Positions 24,545-33,353 of a stretch of DNA of 64,000 nucleotides are shown here, piece after piece. The notes under the pieces were generated by a model, which saw only the letters and a program-made list of their open reading frames with translations, did not search any database and was not told the origin of the DNA. Source of the DNA: Ostreiculturibacter nitratireducens. GTDB lineage: Bacteria; Pseudomonadota; Alphaproteobacteria; Rhodobacterales; Rhodobacteraceae. The first letter of the stretch is position 1. Every line of letters starts with the position of its first letter. The stretch lies in NCBI RefSeq assembly GCF_032670585.1, contig NZ_JAVQHL010000001.1:1240001-1304000 (forward strand). Direction: 5' to 3'. A program made the translations under genes and the position numbers.

Positions 24545-25903
24545 ATGGCTGACGTTTCCATAGGGACGCCGGAGCAACTCCGCGATCCCGACTACATGCC
24601 GGATATCGGCAAGGCGGTGCCCCTCGGCATCCAGCACGTGCTCGCGATGTTCGTTTCGAACGTCACGCCGGCGATCATCGTCGCGGGTGCGGCGGGGATC
24701 GGCTTCGGATCGGACCAGGGTGCGCTCGGCTTCCCGGACATGACCTACATGATCCAGATGTCGATGCTCTTCGCCGGCATCGCGACGTTGTTCCAGACCA
24801 TCGGCTTCGGCCCGGTGGGGGCGCGGCTGCCGATCGTGCAGGGCACGTCCTTCGCCTTCGTTCCGGTAATGATCCCGGCGGTCGCCGGGCTCGGAACGGC
24901 AGGGCTCGCGGGACTGATGACGGGTGTCCTGATCGGCGGCATGTTCCATTTCTGCCTCGGCTTCATCGTGGGCCGGATCCGGCACGCCCTGCCGCCCCTC
25001 GTCACCGGCCTCATCGTCCTGATGATCGGTCTCGCGCTTGTGCGCGTCGGCATCCAGTACGCTGCCGGCGGCGTCCCGCTGATGGGCAAGCCGGAATTCG
25101 GCTCACTCGCCATGTGGACGCCGGCGCTCGTCGTGGTGATCGTCACGCTGGCTGTGAAGTTCTTCACGCGCGGCTTCACTGCCATCGCGGCCGTGCTGAT
25201 CGGCATCATCGCGGGCTACGCGGTTGCTTTCGCCATGGGGCAGGTGAACTTCGGCAACGTCGGGCGCGCGGCCTATTTCTCGGTACCTATGCCCTTCAAG
25301 TGGGGCTTCGAGTTCAACTTCGCCATCGTGATCGGGATGTGCTTCATGGCCATCGTATCGGCGATCGAAACGGTGGGCGACACTTCGGGGATCACCAAGG
25401 GCGGCGCGGGGCGCGAGGCGACGGACCGCGAAGTTTCCGGCGCCACCTTCGCCGACGGGCTCGGCACCGCGGTCGCCGGCATCTTCGGCGGCCTTCCGAA
25501 CACCTCGTTCAGCCAGAACGTCGGCCTCGTCGCGATCACCGGCGTGATGAGTCGGCACGTCGTCACGATCGGCGCGCTGTTCCTCATCGTCTGCGGCTTC
25601 ATCCCGAAGATCGGCGCGATCATCAACACGGTTCCGATCAACGTGCTGGGCGGCGGCGTCATCGTGATGTTCGGCATGGTCTGCGCCTCGGGCATCAACA
25701 TGCTGTCGGACGTGACCTGGAGCCGCCGCAACATGGCAATCTTCGCGATATCTCTGTCGCTCGGCTTCGGGCTTCAGCTTGAACCCTCGGCGCTTCAGCA
25801 TCTGGGCAAGACCGCGCAGATCCTGCTCAGCTCGGGCCTCCTGCCCGCTGCGACGATCGCGATCGTGCTGAACCTCATACTGCCCGAAGAAATCGAAGAC
25901 TGA
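24545..25903 (+). CDS. NCS2 family purine (urate/xanthine) permease
   Basis: A 452-residue nucleobase-cation symporter-2 permease with about 14 membrane spans. The TM1 Gln-His pair (Q30-H31 in GIQHVLAMF), the TM8 Glu275 (AIETVGD) and the NAT signature QNVGLVAITG (324-333) are present. A Q at the start of this signature and the urate-gene context favour urate or xanthine over uracil. A strong terminator follows. Exact specificity (UacT-, XanQ- or PucJ-like) cannot be set by reading. Confidence 0.9.
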   Translation: MADVSIGTPEQLRDPDYMPDIGKAVPLGIQHVLAMFVSNVTPAIIVAGAAGIGFGSDQGALGFPDMTYMIQMSMLFAGIATLFQTIGFGPVGARLPIVQGTSFAFVPVMIPAVAGLGTAGLAGLMTGVLIGGMFHFCLGFIVGRIRHALPPLVTGLIVLMIGLALVRVGIQYAAGGVPLMGKPEFGSLAMWTPALVVVIVTLAVKFFTRGFTAIAAVLIGIIAGYAVAFAMGQVNFGNVGRAAYFSVPMPFKWGFEFNFAIVIGMCFMAIVSAIETVGDTSGITKGGAGREATDREVSGATFADGLGTAVAGIFGGLPNTSFSQNVGLVAITGVMSRHVVTIGALFLIVCGFIPKIGAIINTVPINVLGGGVIVMFGMVCASGINMLSDVTWSRRNMAIFAISLSLGFGLQLEPSALQHLGKTAQILLSSGLLPAATIAIVLNLILPEEIED

Positions 25904-25929
25904 GGCGAAGCCACGACGCGGCCCTAAGG

Positions 25930-25954
25930 CCCCGGCGTTCGCGCCGGGGTCTTT
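25930..25954. terminator. Intrinsic terminator of the urate operon
   Basis: CCCCGGCG and CGCCGGGG pair perfectly around TTCG, followed on the plus strand by TCTTTC. It lies between the convergent permease gene and the 104-codon hypothetical gene. Confidence 0.8.
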
Positions 25955-25970
25955 CATCCCTGGAACAGGC

Positions 25971-26285
25971 TCAGTTAAGCGTCATCGGCGAGGTCCGCCA
26001 GATGCCGAACCCCGCCCACCAATGGTCGAGGTTGCGGCGGGCGCGCTCGGCACGGGTGCTGTCTTCAGGGAAGAAAGCCTCGATCGCTCCGTCGATCGCG
26101 GCACGGCCACCGATGCTTTCGATCCGCCGCCCGGCAAGGAAGAGCGTGCGGTAGTCCGCATCGCGGGCGAGTTCGGCATCCGACATGGCGTGCGCACGCG
26201 CTTCAAGCCGCAGGTAGGCTGCGCGTGCGTGATCAAATGATTCAAAAAGAGAGGAGTAGCTCTCCGGCGGTGGCGTCATCGGCAC
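25971..26285 (-). CDS. Conserved-looking hypothetical protein
   Basis: A 104-residue protein with coding-type codon use, just beyond a terminator shared with the permease. It has a helical N-terminal half (SFDHARAAYLRLEARAHAMSD), a REL-type central segment YRTLFLAGRRIESIGG and a Trp-rich end (HWWAGFGIWRTSP). No signal peptide or known motif is seen. I do not recognise a named family. It is divergent from the aminotransferase gene. The start could be either the first or the third codon. Confidence 0.6.
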   Translation of the reverse strand: MPMTPPPESYSSLFESFDHARAAYLRLEARAHAMSDAELARDADYRTLFLAGRRIESIGGRAAIDGAIEAFFPEDSTRAERARRNLDHWWAGFGIWRTSPMTLN

Positions 26286-26474
26286 GGCCTCAATGGATGA
26301 GTGAGCGGGTTATAAGGCGGCTGGAGGATCGAATCAACTCTTTGGTCAAAATACGCATCGCGCGCTCGGGACATCCGTCCCGTCAACATGCGACAAGACA
26401 TTGCCGCAACTGGTAGTTCCGTTGCCGTCTTCGGCATGGCATATGGGACGGAAACCGCCATGGGAGACCCAGAG

Positions 26475-27827
26475 ATGAAGGATTCCAACTTCCTCAAGGA
26501 AAACAATGCCCGCCATTTGTGGCATCCGATGGGCGCACCTGGGGAAATGCAAAGGACAGCGCCGACCATCATCACGCGCGCCGAGGGTGTGCGGATCTTC
26601 GATATCGACGGGCATTCTACCGTCGACGCCGTCGGCGGCCTGTGGTGCGTGAACGTCGGCTACTCCAACGACAAGGTGAAGGCGGCAATCGCGGATCAGC
26701 TTTCCGCCCTGCCCTACTACTCGGCCTTCGCGGGGTCTTCGAACGACAAGGCGATCGAGCTTTCCTACCTGCTGCAGGAATTCTTCGCACCCGACGGAAT
26801 GACGCGCGCATTCTTCACCTCGGGCGGGTCGGACAGCGTGGAGACCTGCCTTCGGCTCGCGCGCCAGTATCACCGGATCAAGGGCGAACCCACGCGGACG
26901 AAGTTCCTGAGCCTCAAGAAGGGCTATCACGGCACACATTTCGGCGGCGCCTCGGTCAACGGCAACAATCGCTTCCGGATCGGGTACGAGCCGCTCCTGC
27001 CGGGCTGCTTCCACCTGCCGGCACCCTACACCTACCGCAACCCGTTCGACGAGACCGACCCCGAACGGCTGGCGGACCGGATCGCGGCCGCGATGGTGGA
27101 CGAGATCGAGTTCCAGGGCGCGAACACGATCGCGGCCTTCATCATGGAGCCGATCCTCGGCGCGGGCGGGGTGATCGTCCCGGGCGCGACCTTCATGCCG
27201 AAGCTGCGCGAGATCTGTTCCCGCTACGGCATCCTGATGATCGCCGACGAGGTCATCACCGGGTTCGGCCGGACCGGGGACTGGACCGGCTCTCGCCATT
27301 GGGGTGTCAAGCCCGACCTCATGTCGACCGCCAAGGGGATCACCTCGGGCTACCTGCCCTTCGGCGCGGTGATGATCGCCGACCACGTGGCCGAAGTGTT
27401 CGAGAAGGACGAGACGGGGGCCGCCGCGATCTGGCACGGCTACACCTACTCCGCCCACCCGGTCTGCGCGGCCGCAGCGATCGCCAACGTCGAGGAACTG
27501 CAGCGGCTGAAGCTGAACGAGAACGCTGCCCCGCGCGGGCGCGAGCTCCATGAAGGCGTGCTGAAGCTTCAGGAGAAGTACGACATCATCGGCGACGTGC
27601 GCGGCGGCCACGGCCTGATGACCGGGATCGAGATCGTGTCGGACCGCGCGGCCAAGACGCCGATGGACGCGGCGACGATGAAACGCATCCACAAGGCGGC
27701 CTACGAGGCCGGCGCGATGGTGCGTCTGGGGGCGCACAACATCCTGATGTCGCCACCCCTCACGATCTCCGCCGAGGATATCGGCGTCATCCTCTCCGCG
27801 CTCGACAAGGGCTTCGCCGCCGCCTGA
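26475..27827 (+). CDS. Class III (omega) aminotransferase
   Basis: A 450-residue PLP-dependent aminotransferase of fold type I. PLP contacts are GGSDSVETCLRLAR (117-130), Asp258 in IADEVITGFGRTG and Lys287 in STAKGITSGYLP. The opening NARHLWHPMG resembles taurine:pyruvate, beta-alanine:pyruvate and putrescine/diamine transaminases. The acceptor is probably pyruvate or 2-oxoglutarate; the amino donor is uncertain. The start was set at ATG 26475, though ATG 26460 is five codons further upstream in frame. Neighbours offer a polyamine context (carboxynorspermidine genes 5 kb away) and a GbsR-like regulator directly downstream. Confidence 0.85.
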   Translation: MKDSNFLKENNARHLWHPMGAPGEMQRTAPTIITRAEGVRIFDIDGHSTVDAVGGLWCVNVGYSNDKVKAAIADQLSALPYYSAFAGSSNDKAIELSYLLQEFFAPDGMTRAFFTSGGSDSVETCLRLARQYHRIKGEPTRTKFLSLKKGYHGTHFGGASVNGNNRFRIGYEPLLPGCFHLPAPYTYRNPFDETDPERLADRIAAAMVDEIEFQGANTIAAFIMEPILGAGGVIVPGATFMPKLREICSRYGILMIADEVITGFGRTGDWTGSRHWGVKPDLMSTAKGITSGYLPFGAVMIADHVAEVFEKDETGAAAIWHGYTYSAHPVCAAAAIANVEELQRLKLNENAAPRGRELHEGVLKLQEKYDIIGDVRGGHGLMTGIEIVSDRAAKTPMDAATMKRIHKAAYEAGAMVRLGAHNILMSPPLTISAEDIGVILSALDKGFAAA

Positions 27828-27860
27828 GCGGGTGACAGGGGACAAGGCCACCGCTACGCT

Positions 27861-27882
27861 TCCTCCGGATGCATCCGGAGGA
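27861..27882. promoter_or_regulatory. Perfect 22-base palindrome overlapping the leader of the GbsR-like gene
   Basis: The half-site TCCTCCGGATG is repeated as its exact reverse complement with no spacer. The palindrome ends eight bases before the ATG at 27891 and contains part of the GGAGGAGG ribosome-binding region. It fits an autoregulatory operator, or an mRNA hairpin hiding the RBS. Confidence 0.6.
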
Positions 27883-27890
27883 GGCGGAGG

Positions 27891-28382
27891 ATGGCCGCGC
27901 AGGAACTTGACGGGATCGCCGCCGACCTGGCGGCAAGACTTGGCTTGAGCCGGCCGGCCGGGCGCTGTTTCGCGGCGATCTGGCGGGCCGCGCAGGCGCC
28001 TTCGGCGGAAGCGCTCGTGGCGGAATTGGGGCTGTCGCGGTCGAACGTCTCGACGGCACTGAAGGAACTTCGCGGCTGGGGCCTCGTGAGCGTCGAGCGC
28101 GTGCCGGGCGACCGGCGCGAGTATTTCACCGCGCCGCCAGACCCCTGGGACATCCTGCGCATTGTCATGGCAGAGCGCGCGCGGCGGGATCTGGCCCCCT
28201 TCGCAGACCGTCTGCGCAATGTCGATGGCGAAGCCGCTGCGGACCTGGCGAAGATGCTCGGCGCCGTTGCAGGCTGGATGGAGGGGCTGTCGCGGCTTCA
28301 GGCGTCGGACCTCGCCCAGGCGATCGCGGGAGAGCCTGCCGAGGGCGGCAAGAAGAAAAAGAAGAAGAAAAAGGCGCGCTGA
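27891..28382 (+). CDS. GbsR/MarR-like transcriptional regulator with poly-Lys tail
   Basis: A 163-residue winged-helix protein of the GbsR branch of MarR. The DNA-binding core is AGRCFAAIWRAAQAPSAEAL, LGLSRSNVSTALKELRGWGLV and the wing VPGDRREYFTA (residues 24-85). The C-terminal half is helical and probably dimerises. The extreme C-terminus carries eight consecutive Lys before the final Ala-Arg, an unusual basic tail that could bind DNA non-specifically. A perfect palindrome overlaps its leader, suggesting autoregulation. It follows the aminotransferase by 63 bases and converges on the hydantoinase gene. Confidence 0.82.
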   Translation: MAAQELDGIAADLAARLGLSRPAGRCFAAIWRAAQAPSAEALVAELGLSRSNVSTALKELRGWGLVSVERVPGDRREYFTAPPDPWDILRIVMAERARRDLAPFADRLRNVDGEAAADLAKMLGAVAGWMEGLSRLQASDLAQAIAGEPAEGGKKKKKKKKAR

Positions 28383-28394
28383 GGGGTGGCCGGA

Positions 28395-31300
28395 TCAGCC
28401 CGGCTCGCCCCAGCCGCCGCCGCCCGGCGTCAGCATCTCGAACACCGCGCCCGCTGACAGGTCGCGTTCGTCATTGCCCCTGAGCCTTTCGCGCCGGCCG
28501 TCGGGCCAGAGCACCCAATCCTCGCCCGTGGCACCCGGCGCGCCGCCATCGCCACCGAAGGGATGCACGACACGGTGCGACGCGAGCGTCGTGACCGTGA
28601 CCGGAACCAGGAAGCGCAGCCGCCGGAAGGCTCCGTCGCCGCCCTTCCAGTGCCCCGCACCGCCGGACCCGCGCCGGATGCCGAAGGCTTCGAGGTGAAC
28701 CGGGAAGCGGCGTTCCAGAACTTCGGGGTCCGTCATCCGCGTGTTCGTCATGTGGCTTTGCACGGCGTCGCAACCTGAGAAGCCGGGTCCCGCTCCGGTG
28801 CCGCCGGCGATGGTTTCGTAATTCTGGAACTCCGCGTTGCCCCAGACGAAGTTGTTCATCGTCCCCTGGCTGCCGGCGATCACGCCCAGCGCGCCGTAGA
28901 GCGCATTGCAGGCGGCCTGGCTGACCTCGGTGTTCCCGGCGATCACGGCGGCGGGGTAGCGCGGGTTCAGCATCGTGCCTTCGGGGACGATGATCTCCAG
29001 CGGTTTCAGGCAACCTTCGTTCAGGGGAATGTCCTTGCCGACGAGCGTGCGGAAGACATAGAGCACCACCGCCCGCGCGATGGAGAGGGGGGCGTTGTAG
29101 TTGCCGTCGTGCTGCGGGCTCGTCCCCGTGAAGTCGATGGTCGCACGCCCCCCGTCCCGGTCCACGCGAACGGAGACGCGGATTTCCGTGCCGATATCCA
29201 TCGAATAGGCGAAATCACCGTCGTGGAGCGTTCCGATCACTTCGCGGACCGACGCCTCGGCGTTGTCCTGAACGTGGCCCATGTAGGCCGCGATCACGTC
29301 GGCGCCCCAGGCCTCCACAGCCTTAAGCAACTCGCGCCGCCCCGTTTCGTTGGCCGCCACCTGCGCCTTAAGGTCGGCGAGGTTCTGCGACACGTTCCGA
29401 CAGGGATAGCGGCCGGAGGTCAGAAGCTTGCGCGTTGCATCCTCGCGGAAGGCACCCTTCTCGACCAGCGGGAACACGGGGATCAGCACCCCCTCCTCCT
29501 CGATCCTGCGGCTGTCTGGCGGCGCGGAGCCGGGCGTACGGCCGCCGATGTCGGCATGGTGGCCGCGTGACCCGAGCCAGAACAGAGGTTCGGAGCCGAC
29601 GAAGACCGGTGTGACCACTGTGACGTCGGGCAGATGCGTGCCGCCGTCGTAGGGGCTGTTCAGCATGTAGGCGTCGCCGGGGGCAATGCTGCCCTTCGTC
29701 TCCCGGATCACCGTGCGGATCGAGTCGGACATCGAGCCGAGATGCACCGGAACATGCGGGGCATTGGCGACCAGATCGCCCTTCGCATCGAAGATCGCGC
29801 AGGAGAAATCGAGGCGCTCCTTGATGTTCACCGACCACGCCGTGTTGGCGAGTGTCGCGCCCATCTGGTCGGCGATCGACATGAAGAGGTTCGACATGAC
29901 CTCCAGCGTCACGGGGTCGGCCTCCGTCCCCTCCGCCTTCGGGCGAGAGAGGACCGCGACGCGGTCGAGGACGAGGTTTCCACGCGCGTCCACCCGCGCA
30001 CGCCAGCCGGGTTCGACAACGGTCGTCCCGGTGGATTCCGTGATGATGGCGGGGCCCTCGATCGTCGCCCCCTCCCCGAGGTGTTCGCGCGCGAAGAACG
30101 GGACGTCCTGCCAGCGGTCGGCGGCGTAGACGGGGGCATGGGCGATCGGGCCTGGCGCCACGGCCCGCGGCGCGCGTTCCTCCGGCAGGTCACCCGCGCG
30201 GCCAAGCGCCTCGACCGCCAGCATGTCGACGCGCAGAGCGCGGTCGGGAGCGGTGAAGCCGAAGCGCGCGAGGTGCGCGGCCTCGAAATCGCGCTGCATG
30301 GAGTCGGGAAGCCCGAAGGGCACGTCGAGCGTCTGGTGCGAGCCTTCGTAGTGAATATGCGCACGGGCCTCCGCCCGGATGTCAGCGGGCGCGACACCCT
30401 GCGCCTCCACCTCGGCGCGGGCCTCGCACTCGAGCCGGGCCACCTCGTTCGCAAGGATCGGATCGCGGGGTGCGTGGTCGGCCTGCGCCTCCTTCAGCGC
30501 GCTGATGTCGGCGAGCCCCATGCCGTAGGCCGACAGGACCCCGGCGAAGGGGTGCAGGAAGATCCGAGTCATGCCGAGCGCATCGGCCACGCGGCAGGCG
30601 TGCTGGCCGCCCGCGCCACCGAAGCACTGGAGCGTGTAGCGCGTCACGTCGTGGCCGCGCTGAACGGAAATCTTCTTGATCGCATTCGCCATGTTGGCCA
30701 CCGCGATGCGCAGGAAGCCTTCGGCGACCTCCTCCGGGGCTGAAGGGGATTGCCCCGTCGCCTCCGCGATTTCGGCGGCCATTTCGGCGAACTTCGCGCG
30801 CACGGTATCGGCGTCCAGCGGCTCGTCCCCGTCGGGCCCGAAGACCGGCGGGAAATGCGCGGGATTCAGGCGGCCCAGCATGACGTTGCAGTCGGTGACC
30901 GTGAGCGGCCCGCCGCGGCGATAGGCGGCAGGCCCCGGATTGGCGCCGGCGCTTTCGGGGCCGACCTGGTACCGTCCGTCGCGGAAGGACAGGATCGAAC
31001 CGCCGCCCGCCGCGACGGTGTGGATGTCCATCATCGGCGCGCGCATGCGGACGCCTGCGACCTCTGTCTCGAAGCTCCGCTCGAAGAGACCCGCATAGTG
31101 GCTGACGTCCGTAGAGGTGCCGCCCATGTCGAAGCCGATCAGGCGGTCGAAGCCCGCGGCCTCGGCGGTCCGCACCATGCCGACGATCCCTCCCGCAGGG
31201 CCCGAGAGGATCGCGTCCTTGCCCTGAAAGCGTGTCGCGTCGGTCAAACCGCCGTTCGATTGCATGAACAGGAGCCGTCGACAACCGCGCCCGAGGTCGA

Positions 31301-31991
31301 GCGCATCCGCAACCTGGCGGACGTAGCGCGCGAGGATCGGCGAGAGGTAAGCATCGACAACGGTCGTGTCGCCGCGCCCGACGAGCTTGATGAGAGGGCT
31401 CGCCTCATGGCTGAGCGAGATCTGCGTGAAGCCGGCTTCGCGGGCGAGTTCGCCCACGCGAAGCTCATGCGCGGGGTCAAGCCAGGCGTGCATCAGCGCC
31501 ACCGCAACGGCGCGGATGCCCTTGGCGCTAGCGTCCGCGAGAGCCGCGCGGACGGCCTCCTCGTCGAGGGGAACGATGACCTTCCCTTCAGCGTCGAGGC
31601 GTCCGGGGACCTCGGCCACCTCTTCGTAGAGAAGCTCGGGGCGACGGATGTCGAGGTCGAAAAGGCGCGGGCGCGTCTGGTAGCCGAGCCGAAGGAGGTC
31701 GCCGAACCCCTCGGTGATGAGGAGGAGAACGCGCTCCCCCTTCCTCTCGAGAAGCGCATTGGTGGCGACGGTCGTGCCCATCTTCACCGCGTCGATGGCA
31801 CCCTCGGGGATCGGTTCTCCGGGCGCGAGACCGAGCAGTTCGCGGATGCCCTGGACCGCGGCGTCGGGATAGCGCTCCGGGTTCTCGGACAAGAGCTTGT
31901 GGGTCAGAAGCGCGCCATCGGGACGGCGCGCGACGACGTCGGTGAACGTGCCACCCCGGTCGATCCAGAATTCCCATGCCCGCTCCGCCAT
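28395..31991 (-). CDS. Hydantoinase/5-oxoprolinase, HyuA-HyuB fusion
   Basis: A 1198-residue protein with two full domains. Residues 1-680 are HyuA/oxoprolinase A with the ASKHA-type ATPase start WIDRGGTFTDVVARRPDG, GTTVATNALLERKG and GFDMGGTSTDVSHYAG motifs. Residues about 690-1198 are HyuB (DPVTLEVMSNLFMSIADQMG, NSPYDGGTHLPDVTV, GSAPPDSR, GGGGWGEPG end). ATP-dependent members open 5-oxoproline, N-methylhydantoin or related lactams. Full-length fusion is the eukaryotic-type oxoprolinase layout and is also common in Proteobacteria. It is monocistronic here. The true substrate cannot be read; 5-oxoproline is the conservative guess. Confidence 0.92.
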   Translation of the reverse strand: MAERAWEFWIDRGGTFTDVVARRPDGALLTHKLLSENPERYPDAAVQGIRELLGLAPGEPIPEGAIDAVKMGTTVATNALLERKGERVLLLITEGFGDLLRLGYQTRPRLFDLDIRRPELLYEEVAEVPGRLDAEGKVIVPLDEEAVRAALADASAKGIRAVAVALMHAWLDPAHELRVGELAREAGFTQISLSHEASPLIKLVGRGDTTVVDAYLSPILARYVRQVADALDLGRGCRRLLFMQSNGGLTDATRFQGKDAILSGPAGGIVGMVRTAEAAGFDRLIGFDMGGTSTDVSHYAGLFERSFETEVAGVRMRAPMMDIHTVAAGGGSILSFRDGRYQVGPESAGANPGPAAYRRGGPLTVTDCNVMLGRLNPAHFPPVFGPDGDEPLDADTVRAKFAEMAAEIAEATGQSPSAPEEVAEGFLRIAVANMANAIKKISVQRGHDVTRYTLQCFGGAGGQHACRVADALGMTRIFLHPFAGVLSAYGMGLADISALKEAQADHAPRDPILANEVARLECEARAEVEAQGVAPADIRAEARAHIHYEGSHQTLDVPFGLPDSMQRDFEAAHLARFGFTAPDRALRVDMLAVEALGRAGDLPEERAPRAVAPGPIAHAPVYAADRWQDVPFFAREHLGEGATIEGPAIITESTGTTVVEPGWRARVDARGNLVLDRVAVLSRPKAEGTEADPVTLEVMSNLFMSIADQMGATLANTAWSVNIKERLDFSCAIFDAKGDLVANAPHVPVHLGSMSDSIRTVIRETKGSIAPGDAYMLNSPYDGGTHLPDVTVVTPVFVGSEPLFWLGSRGHHADIGGRTPGSAPPDSRRIEEEGVLIPVFPLVEKGAFREDATRKLLTSGRYPCRNVSQNLADLKAQVAANETGRRELLKAVEAWGADVIAAYMGHVQDNAEASVREVIGTLHDGDFAYSMDIGTEIRVSVRVDRDGGRATIDFTGTSPQHDGNYNAPLSIARAVVLYVFRTLVGKDIPLNEGCLKPLEIIVPEGTMLNPRYPAAVIAGNTEVSQAACNALYGALGVIAGSQGTMNNFVWGNAEFQNYETIAGGTGAGPGFSGCDAVQSHMTNTRMTDPEVLERRFPVHLEAFGIRRGSGGAGHWKGGDGAFRRLRFLVPVTVTTLASHRVVHPFGGDGGAPGATGEDWVLWPDGRRERLRGNDERDLSAGAVFEMLTPGGGGWGEPG

Positions 31992-32048
31992 GAAACCTCC
32001 TCGCGCGCTCCGGACACGATCACGGCGGAATGGGCGGGGAATGTCAAC

Positions 32049-32070
32049 GCGGGGGCGTGGCCGCCCCCGC
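32049..32070 (-). terminator. Stem-loop after the carboxynorspermidine genes
   Basis: GCGGGGGCG and CGCCCCCGC pair perfectly around TGGC, nine bases past the dehydrogenase stop on the minus strand. No T-run follows, so termination may be Rho-assisted. Confidence 0.5.
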
Positions 32071-32078
32071 GCCTGGCG

Positions 32079-33320
32079 TCAGCTGAAGGTCAGCGGGCGG
32101 TCGCCGTCCGCGTCCTTGACGCGGGTCGGAAGACCGATCCGGTCGAGAATCTGAAGGAAGGGCTTCGGTGGCAGTTCCTCGACGTTCGCCATGCGGCCCA
32201 CGTCCCACTCGCCCTTGGCGATGAGGATCGCGGCGGCGACCGGCGGAACGCCCGCGGTGTAGGAGATGCCTTGGCTGCCCACTTCCATGTAGGCTTCCTT
32301 GTGGTCGGCGACGTTGTAGATGAAGACCTCGGTCTCCTTGCCGTCCTTCTTGCCCTTCACGAAATCGCCGATGCAGGTCTTGCCGGTGTAGTCCGGCGCG
32401 AGCGAGGCCGGGTCGGGCAGCACCGCCTTAACGACCTTGAGCGGGATGACCTGCTGCCCTTCGGCGGTCTTCACCGGCTGCTCGGAGAGAAGCCCGAGGT
32501 TCTTCAGAACGGTGAAGACGTTGATGTAGTGGTCGCCGAAGCCCATCCAGAACCGTACATCGGCCTTCGGGTAGCGGGCGGAGAGCGAGTGGACCTCGTC
32601 ATGGCCGGTCAGATAGGCCTTTTGGCTACCGACCACGGGAAGGTCCCATGACTTGCCCACCTCGAACATCTTGTTCGCCTGCCACTGGGCGTTCTGCCAG
32701 GACCAGACGGTCCCGGTGAATTCGCGGAAGTTGATCTCCGGATCGAAGTTCGTCGCGAAATAGCGGCCGTGCGAGCCCGCGTTGATGTCGACGATGTCGA
32801 TCGAGGTCACCTCATCGAGGTAATCGTCCTCGGCAAGGCGGGCATAGGCGTTCACGACGCCGGGGTCGAAGCCCACGCCGAGAATGGCGGTGACGCCCGC
32901 CTTCTCGCAGGCCTCGCGACGCTTCCATTCGTAGTTGCCGTACCACGGCGGCGTTTCGCAGACCTTGTCCGGATCCTCATGGATCGCCGTGTCCATGTAG
33001 GCCGCGCCGGTTTCGATGCAGGCCTGAAGCACGGTCATGTTCACGAAGGCGGAGCCCACGTTGATGACGATCTGGGAACCGGTCAGCCGGATCAGGTCTG
33101 CGACCGCCGCGCTGTCCATCGCGTCCACGGCATGGGCACCGAACGTGCCCGGCACCTTCATCGCGCCCTTTTCGTGGACGCTGGCCACGATCGCCTCGCA
33201 TTTCGAGCGCGTGCGGGAGGCGATGTGCAAATCGCCCAGCACGTCGTTGTTCTGCGCGCATTTGTGCGCGACGACCTGCGCGACGCCGCCGGCGCCGATG
33301 ATCAGCACGTTGCGTTTCAA
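32079..33320 (-). CDS. Carboxynorspermidine synthase (saccharopine dehydrogenase family)
   Basis: A 413-residue NAD(P)-dependent reductase. The Rossmann start is VLIIGAGGVAQVVAHKCAQ (residues 5-23), and family segments IASRTRSKCEAI, NVGSAFVNMTVLQACIETG and ILGVGFDPGVVNAYAR follow. It condenses aspartate beta-semialdehyde with a diamine (putrescine or diaminopropane) to give carboxyspermidine or carboxynorspermidine. The partner decarboxylase nspC lies 33 bases upstream on the same strand, which makes the assignment firm as a pair. Whether the cell makes spermidine or norspermidine depends on the diamine supply. Confidence 0.92.
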   Translation of the reverse strand: MKRNVLIIGAGGVAQVVAHKCAQNNDVLGDLHIASRTRSKCEAIVASVHEKGAMKVPGTFGAHAVDAMDSAAVADLIRLTGSQIVINVGSAFVNMTVLQACIETGAAYMDTAIHEDPDKVCETPPWYGNYEWKRREACEKAGVTAILGVGFDPGVVNAYARLAEDDYLDEVTSIDIVDINAGSHGRYFATNFDPEINFREFTGTVWSWQNAQWQANKMFEVGKSWDLPVVGSQKAYLTGHDEVHSLSARYPKADVRFWMGFGDHYINVFTVLKNLGLLSEQPVKTAEGQQVIPLKVVKAVLPDPASLAPDYTGKTCIGDFVKGKKDGKETEVFIYNVADHKEAYMEVGSQGISYTAGVPPVAAAILIAKGEWDVGRMANVEELPPKPFLQILDRIGLPTRVKDADGDRPLTFS

Positions 33321-33353
33321 GGCCGGTTTCCTCCTTCCCGGTCGGTTGGTGCC

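Noticed and set aside
22928..24985. A 685-codon minus-strand open frame opposite the urate genes
   Set aside because: It mirrors puuE-uraD, the aminohydrolase, allA and the permease, and shows low-complexity Arg/His/Gly composition without motifs.
30750..32651. A 633-codon plus-strand frame opposite the hydantoinase and carboxynorspermidine synthase
   Set aside because: Antisense shadow; no start signal, no recognisable domain, and codon use is that of a complementary strand.
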